From an uncultured Clostridia bacterium (lineage in GTDB: Bacteria; Bacillota; Clostridia; Christensenellales; Aristaeellaceae): a DNA stretch of 64,000 nt. Each line of letters starts with the position of its first letter. Within the stretch, counting starts at the first letter, position 1. The stretch spans positions 44,804 to 108,803 of the forward strand of contig CANRLC010000003.1 of NCBI GenBank assembly GCA_947631405.1, read 5' to 3'. The notes below the pieces were generated by a model that saw nothing but the letters and a program-made list of their open reading frames with translations, did not search any database and was not told the origin of the DNA. A program made the position numbers and the translations under genes. Shown piece after piece: positions 59,239 to 64,000 of the stretch.

Positions 59239-60180
59239 GCCACGGGCACCTATACCGAGAGCAGCAGCTGGAGCAAAACCAAATCGTCCGGCCACAGCGA
59301 GAGCCACAGGCAGAGCCGGAGCGAGACCCGCAGCGAGGGCGAGAGCCGGGGCAGCTCCGTCAGCGAGAGCCACAGCTCCACGCGGCGCACGCTGGACGCC
59401 GAGCTGCTGGGCACCGTGCTCTCCGGCCTGAGCGGCCAGATGAGCGACGAGGAGATCGAGCGATTTGCCGAAAACCTGCTCAGGCCGCAGCTGAACGCCG
59501 AGCTGGAGGCCAGCCAACAGGCCTACGAGACCGGGAAGCTCAGCCGCGAGCAGGAGATCGAGAACCTAGCCGCGTCGCTGACGCGCAGCATCGACGAGCA
59601 GAAGAGCGCCTACCGCCGGAGCATGGCGGACGTGGAGACCGCCGCGCTCTCGCGCGGGATGGGGCGTTCCAGCTACACGATGCAGACGCTCGCCAACCAA
59701 GGGGACGCGATGGCGCGAAGCATCCGCGAACTCACCGAGGAGAGCGAGCGCAAGCAGGAGCAGATCGGGCGGCAGATCACGCAGAGCGCCGAGCAGAACG
59801 CCCAGACGCAGGGACGGCTGAACGCCGACTACGCCGCGCAATACGCGGCGAAGGTGCAGGAGCTGCAAAGGCAGCGCGATCAGGCGCGCAACGACCAATA
59901 CCTGACCGCGCTCTCCGCGACGATGAGCAGCGAGACGGACAGAACCGGAACGACAAACAGCGAGACGACGTCCCGCTCGAGCAGCCAGCAGACGGGCACC
60001 GCCGACACCGTGACCGACTCGACCGGGGAAAGCTCGACAAACGGCGGATCCACCACCCTGAGCGGCAGCTTCGGTTCCGGCTCCGGCGGCAAAAAGGCGG
60101 CGCAGAGCGAGACGAGCAGCAAGGGCGTAGACCGCACGAAGCGCTCGGGCACATCCACATACAGGAGCGCGAAGCGATGA
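59235..60180 (+). CDS. Ser/Gln-rich coiled-coil phage protein with apparent start frameshift
   Basis: A protein of about 314 residues read in the frame [20 protein letters not shown] and onward. It is Ser-rich at both ends and has a coiled-coil middle ([38 protein letters not shown]). The reading frame is open straight after the TGA of the previous gene, but has no usual start codon until GTG 59416. ATG 59235, overlapping the stop, is in the frame one base off. Removing one C of the CC near 59240-59241 would give [10 protein letters not shown]. It may be an internal or ejection protein. Confidence 0.6.
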
Positions 60181-60196
60181 GAGGAGGCGCTTGCCG

Positions 60197-61030
60197 ATGA
60201 TCGAGGCGAGCTTTAGCAGAAGGGGAAGCCGGGGCGCGGCGGTCAGCGGGGCGTACCAATACGACACGGGGCAGCGGCTGCGCATGCACGGCCTGCCCAC
60301 GCCGCAGGAGCTGGCGGCGGAGGATGAATTCATCAGCGGCGACGCGGTGAGCGTACAGGCGCAGTACAGCTTCGTCGGCGATATCCAGACCGAGATGCGC
60401 CCGGCGAGCTACGACGCGCGCGAGGACGTGTGGATCGCCGAGATCCCAAACGCGTACCTGACGCGCAGCGCGCCCGTACACGTCTACGTCTACGTTTCGC
60501 ACGGGGAGGCGGACGACAGGCTGCGCGGCAAGACGCGCTACGAGGCGACCTTTACGCCCGTGAGCCGCCCCGTGCCCAGCACGCTGGTGACCGAGGATCA
60601 GCTGAACACATGGGACGTGCTGGTGCGCGAGATCAACCTGACGATGGCCGCGATGAACACGGCGTCCTCTAACGCGAACGCGGCGGCGCAGACCGCCCGC
60701 GAGGCCGCCGGGGCCGCCGAGAAGGAGACGCAGGCGTGGGAAAGCGCCAAGGTCGAGGCGACCACGCTCGCGCCCGGCAGCGAGGCGACAGCGACGCTGA
60801 CGCGCGAGGAGGGCGGGCACAGGATCAAGCTGGGCATCCCGCGCGGCGAAAAGGGCGATAAGGGAGACAAGGGCGACAAGGGAGAGCCGGGCGAGCCGGG
60901 CGCGCGCGGAGAGACGGGCGCGCAAGGCCCGGCCGGCCCCGAGGGCGCGAGAGGGCCGCAGGGGCCGACCGGCCCCGCGGGCGTGACGTTCCTGCTTCAG
61001 GGGACGACGCTCTACATTACGACCGACTGA
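60197..61030 (+). CDS. phage fibre/appendage protein with collagen-like tail
   Basis: A 277-residue protein. The first 150 residues have a baseplate-upper-protein-like feel ([36 protein letters not shown]), a helical spacer ([17 protein letters not shown]) follows, and the end is a collagen-like Gly-X-Y stretch (about 218-265, [17 protein letters not shown]). ATG 60197 is nine bases after AGGAGG. A TTG at 60191 lies too close. It starts the run of fibre genes. Confidence 0.72.
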   Translation: MIEASFSRRGSRGAAVSGAYQYDTGQRLRMHGLPTPQELAAEDEFISGDAVSVQAQYSFVGDIQTEMRPASYDAREDVWIAEIPNAYLTRSAPVHVYVYVSHGEADDRLRGKTRYEATFTPVSRPVPSTLVTEDQLNTWDVLVREINLTMAAMNTASSNANAAAQTAREAAGAAEKETQAWESAKVEATTLAPGSEATATLTREEGGHRIKLGIPRGEKGDKGDKGDKGEPGEPGARGETGAQGPAGPEGARGPQGPTGPAGVTFLLQGTTLYITTD

Positions 61031-61041
61031 CAGGAGGCGCT

Positions 61042-62007
61042 ATGGCGATCACAGGAGAGGCGGGGCAGACGCAGGACTTTTCCTTCACCGGCGCCGTGCA
61101 GCCCTACCTCGTCCCGGCGTCGGGCATCTACAAGCTCGAGGTCTGGGGCGCGGGCGGCGGCGACGCCGCGGGCAAGGCGGGCAAGGGCGGCTACAGCGCG
61201 GGCTACAAGGAGCTGAGCGCAGGGCAGACGCTCTACGTCTGCGTCGGCGGCGGGGCGAAAAAGTCCGCCGGATACATCACGCAGGGCTACAACGGCGGCG
61301 CGCATCAGAGCGCTTCCGGCGGCAACACCACGGCGGGCGGCGGAGGCGGCGGCGGCGCGACGCACATCGCGCTGGGCGACGGAACGCTCGACGCGGCGCA
61401 GGACGTGCTGATCGTCGCGGGCGGAGGCGGTGGAGGCGGGGCGATCCACAACTCGAGCCAGATGACCTACGGCGGAAACGGCGGCGGCCTGCAGGGCGAG
61501 AACGCGTGGCTGGGCAGCCCGACAAACGGCAGGCGCTACAACGACCGCGGCGGCACGGGCGGCGGGCAAACCGGCGGCGGAAGCGGCCTGCGCGGGCTGG
61601 GCGCATCCGGCAACGGCGGCAAAGCGGGCGGCGGCGGTGGCGGCGGCTGGTTTGGCGGAGGCGGCGGAGGCGACGACAGCGGCGGAGGCGGCGGCAGCGG
61701 CTACATCGACGGCGTGCCCGCGTTTACCTGCGGTGGGACGAGCTATTCGCCCGAGAGCACGCAGGGCGCGGGTTACGGGCAGGATGCCGGGGGCAACGGC
61801 CTGAACGGCGCGGCCAGACTGACGTACATGGCGACGAGCGACCTTCCCGTGTACTTTGACGACACGCACCTGCGCGAGATCCATTTTGACGGGACGAAGC
61901 TGGAGCACCTCGTCTACAACGGCGCGGCGATCTTCGTCAGACGGATGAGAGCGCGCTTTTGCCGGGGGACGGCACGCGCGGAAGGAGGGAAACGATGTTT
62001 GACGTGA
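61042..62007 (+). CDS. glycine-rich phage fibre protein
   Basis: A 321-residue protein. A beta segment (FSFTGAVQPYLVPASGIYKL) opens it, and the bulk is extremely Gly-rich (GGGGGGGWFGGGGGGDD, TYGGNGGGLQGENAW), as in glycine-rich phage tail-tip domains. A C-terminal part ends in FDGTKLEHLVYNGAAIF. The last 13 bases overlap the next gene. Probable receptor-binding or structural role. Confidence 0.7.
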   Translation: MAITGEAGQTQDFSFTGAVQPYLVPASGIYKLEVWGAGGGDAAGKAGKGGYSAGYKELSAGQTLYVCVGGGAKKSAGYITQGYNGGAHQSASGGNTTAGGGGGGGATHIALGDGTLDAAQDVLIVAGGGGGGGAIHNSSQMTYGGNGGGLQGENAWLGSPTNGRRYNDRGGTGGGQTGGGSGLRGLGASGNGGKAGGGGGGGWFGGGGGGDDSGGGGGSGYIDGVPAFTCGGTSYSPESTQGAGYGQDAGGNGLNGAARLTYMATSDLPVYFDDTHLREIHFDGTKLEHLVYNGAAIFVRRMRARFCRGTARAEGGKRCLT

Positions 62008-62363
62008 GCGGGCTGCGCGTCGCCATCACGCGGGGCGACAGCGGCCTTTTGACGCTGAAACCGCGAGGAGACCACGTCTTTGGCGCGCAGGACAGGGCCG
62101 TATTTACCATTCGCCGCCCGGGCGGCGGCGCGCTGATGGAGGCCGTGTACACGCCGGAGGCGGACGGCACGGTGCAGGTGGCGCTGGAGAGCGCGCAGAC
62201 GGCGCGGTGGCGGCCGGACGCCTACGAGTGGGACGTGCGCTATGTGCTGGACGCGCGGACGGACGAGCGCGGCGGCGTGATCGGGGGACGCGAGGTCGCC
62301 ACGCCCATGCACCCCGCGCCGTTTGTGGTGCTGCGCGCGGTGGGCTGCGTAAACGAGGAATGA
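61995..62363 (+). CDS. phage structural protein, unknown
   Basis: A 122-residue beta-rich protein (VSGLRVAITRGDSGLLTLK, QDRAVFTIRRPGGG, YEWDVRYVLDARTDERG) that resembles small phage baseplate or fibre-adaptor proteins. GAAGGAGGGAAACG supports ATG 61995, inside the end of the preceding gene. Function inferred from position. Confidence 0.55.
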   Translation: MFDVSGLRVAITRGDSGLLTLKPRGDHVFGAQDRAVFTIRRPGGGALMEAVYTPEADGTVQVALESAQTARWRPDAYEWDVRYVLDARTDERGGVIGGREVATPMHPAPFVVLRAVGCVNEE

Positions 62364-62378
62364 GAGGAGGAGACGGCG

Positions 62379-64000
62379 ATGTTGGAGCAGCCGAAGGCCC
62401 AGCGCGCCGCGGTGACGGAACTGGAGGCGGTTCAGTCGTTTCGCGGGCCGAAGGGCGAGAAGGGCGACGTTGGCCCGAGAGGCGAAAAAGGCGAGACGGG
62501 CAACGGAATTGCGAAGGCGGAGCTGCTAAGCAACTACGGCCTCAAGCTCACCTTCACCGACGGGACGAGCACGACGACGGCGTCCATCCGGGGCGCGACG
62601 GGCGCGCAGGGGCAGCAGGGCGAGAAGGGCGCGACGGGAGACGTCGGGCCGACAGGCCCCGCAGGGCCGCAGGGCGCGGCCGGGCCGAAGGGCGAGAAGG
62701 GCGACGAGGGCGACGTTGGCCCGAGAGGCGAGCGCGGCGAGACGGGCAACGGCATCGCGAAGGCGGAGCTGTTAAGCAACTACGGCCTCAAGCTGACGTT
62801 CACCGACGGGACGAGCGCGACGACGGCGTCCATCCGCGGCGCGACGGGCGCGCAGGGGCCAAAGGGCGAGAAAGGCGCGACGGGAGACGTCGGGCCGACA
62901 GGCCCCGCAGGACCGCAGGGCGCGACCGGGCCGAAGGGCGACAAAGGCGACGAGGGCGACGTTGGCCCGAGAGGCGAGCGCGGCGAGACGGGCAACGGAA
63001 TTGCGAAGGCGGAGCTGCTAAGCAACTACGGTCTCAAGCTGACCTTCACCGACGGGACGAGCACGACGACGGCGTCCATCCGGGGCGCGATGGGCGCGCA
63101 GGGGCCAAAGGGCGAAAAGGGCGCGACGGGAGACGTCGGGCCGACCGGCCCCGCGGGGCCGCAGGGCGCGACCGGCGCGCCGGGGGCGATGTGGTACAGC
63201 GGCGCGGGCATCACGGGCAGTAGCGCGGAGGGGACGGTATTCGCAAACTCCGGTGTGAGCGCGGCGCGCGTGGGCGACTACTATGTCAGCACGAACGCCT
63301 CGGCGCTGGGCAGCGTGTACCGCTGCACGGCTGCGGGCGCGGCGAGCGTCGCGCGGTGGGCCTACGCCGGCAACATCCGGGGTGCGACGGGCAAGCAAGG
63401 CCCGACAGGCCCGGCAGGGCCGACCGGCCCCACCGGCCCCAAGGGCGACACGGGCGAGCAGGGGCCGCAGGGCGAACAGGGCGAGCAGGGCCTGCAGGGG
63501 CCGCAGGGGCCGCGGGGCCTCACCGGCGCGACCGGCGCGCAAGGGCCAAAGGGCGACACGGGCGACCCCGGGCCGCAAGGCCCGGCAGGCCCGACCGGCC
63601 CCACCGGCGCGACGGGCAAGCAGGGGCCGACAGGCCCGGCGGGCGCAACCGGCGCGCAAGGCCCGACAGGCCCGCAGGGCGCGCCGGGCGCGACGTGGTA
63701 CACGGGCACGGCGGTGACCGGCACGAGCACGACGGCGGCGGTGTTCTCGGGGACGAGCATCACCGCGGCGCGGGTCGGCGACCTGTACCTGAACACGCAG
63801 ACGGGCAACGTGTACCGCTGCGAGCTGGGCGGCGCGGCGAGCGTGGCCAAGTGGAGCTACAAGGGCTGCATCAAGGGCACGACCGGGGCAAAGGGCGCGC
63901 AGGGCGCGGCGGGCGCGACCGGCCCGGCCGGCCCGCAGGGCGCGACCGGCGCAACCGGCCCGACGGGGCCGCAAGGCGCAACCGGCGCGGCGGGCGTCTC
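62379..64000 (+). CDS. collagen-like phage tail fibre protein (runs off window)
   Basis: Open frame of 540 codons with no stop before the window ends. It starts [17 protein letters not shown] after GAGGAGGAGACGGCG. Three 82-residue units alternate a Gly-X-Y stretch ([16 protein letters not shown]) with [19 protein letters not shown]. Then two copies of a module of about 70 residues ([14 protein letters not shown] to [10 protein letters not shown], and [14 protein letters not shown] to [10 protein letters not shown]) alternate with longer collagen-like runs. Such fibres project from phage heads or tails and bind surfaces. The antisense strand also stays open because of the repeats, but that is a shadow. 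Confidence 0.85.
   Translation, partial: MLEQPKAQRAAVTELEAVQSFRGPKGEKGDVGPRGEKGETGNGIAKAELLSNYGLKLTFTDGTSTTTASIRGATGAQGQQGEKGATGDVGPTGPAGPQGAAGPKGEKGDEGDVGPRGERGETGNGIAKAELLSNYGLKLTFTDGTSATTASIRGATGAQGPKGEKGATGDVGPTGPAGPQGATGPKGDKGDEGDVGPRGERGETGNGIAKAELLSNYGLKLTFTDGTSTTTASIRGAMGAQGPKGEKGATGDVGPTGPAGPQGATGAPGAMWYSGAGITGSSAEGTVFANSGVSAARVGDYYVSTNASALGSVYRCTAAGAASVARWAYAGNIRGATGKQGPTGPAGPTGPTGPKGDTGEQGPQGEQGEQGLQGPQGPRGLTGATGAQGPKGDTGDPGPQGPAGPTGPTGATGKQGPTGPAGATGAQGPTGPQGAPGATWYTGTAVTGTSTTAAVFSGTSITAARVGDLYLNTQTGNVYRCELGGAASVAKWSYKGCIKGTTGAKGAQGAAGATGPAGPQGATGATGPTGPQGATGAAGV
62452..63178 (+). repeat. three 246-base tandem repeats within the collagen-like gene
   Basis: The same sequence recurs with a 246-base period (for example GCGAGACGGG at 62491, 62737 and 62983). 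The copies differ at a few bases and code for 82 residues each, keeping frame. Confidence 0.85.

Noticed and set aside
62452..63178. Tandem repeats considered as a CRISPR array
   Set aside because: The 246-base period keeps the reading frame of a collagen-like protein and has no short repeat-spacer pattern.

Overview
The window looks like a chromosome segment of a GC-rich, endospore-forming member of the Bacillota (class Clostridia). The evidence is a tyrosyl T-box leader, two alpha/beta-type small acid-soluble spore proteins, a yqfC-yqfD-phoH-pgpH-ybeY-cdd-era block in the usual Firmicutes order, near-consensus sigma-A promoters, strong GGAGG ribosome binding sites and a CGAAC-N4-GTTC SOS box. 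A placement near the Christensenellales is only an inference from gene style (DUF5685 next to DnaJ, many SH3/peptidoglycan-binding secreted proteins).

Layout: 0-1.4 kb, start of tyrS (minus) with its T-box, then trmL. 1.4-2.9 kb, a small membrane protein and two tandem uracil-DNA-glycosylase-family genes. 3-6.1 kb, nfeD-floA membrane microdomain genes, a repeat-containing membrane protein and a LytTR response regulator. 6.5-7.8 kb (minus), an iron-sulfur flavoprotein, a DUF2442 gene and a frameshifted DUF4160 gene. 8-10 kb, a nucleotidyltransferase and a sensor kinase. 10-16.2 kb, a 964-residue secreted wall-binding protein and an MBOAT/SGNH O-acylation pair. 16.3-24.3 kb (minus), Hpt, polA, coaE, lytic transglycosylase, solute-binding protein and mnmG. 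24.5-27 kb, a zinc/manganese ABC importer. 27-29.7 kb, a tightly coupled DUF5685-DnaJ-hydrolase operon. 30-32.2 kb, two SASP genes, ybaB-recR and tRNA-Gly. 32.3-36.6 kb, membrane protein, SH3 protein, purB and a degenerate-receiver protein. 36.7-43.2 kb, sporulation and RNA-maturation operon ending in era. 43.4-48 kb, accessory secreted proteins, tRNA-Pro and a lipase-like protein. 48-49.6 kb (minus), an SOS-type dinB operon.

From 49.7 kb to the end lies a phage-derived region: an S24 self-cleaving-type repressor read leftwards, a divergent consensus promoter, two small genes, then terminase small and large subunits, portal, scaffold-like protein, N4-gp56-type capsid, connectors, an internal/tail protein and a string of collagen-like and glycine-rich fibre proteins. 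The last one runs off the window. No integrase, replication or lysis gene is present between the repressor and the packaging genes.

Unusual points are an in-frame YbeY-cytidine deaminase fusion with an internal ribosome binding site, a family of dispersed hairpin-rich repeats (three full copies, one fragment), a second inverted-repeat element, a cysteine-free tandem UDG paralogue, a promoter motif shared by dinB and the phage repressor, and two apparent single-base frameshifts. Large open frames antisense to GC-rich genes were treated as shadows.
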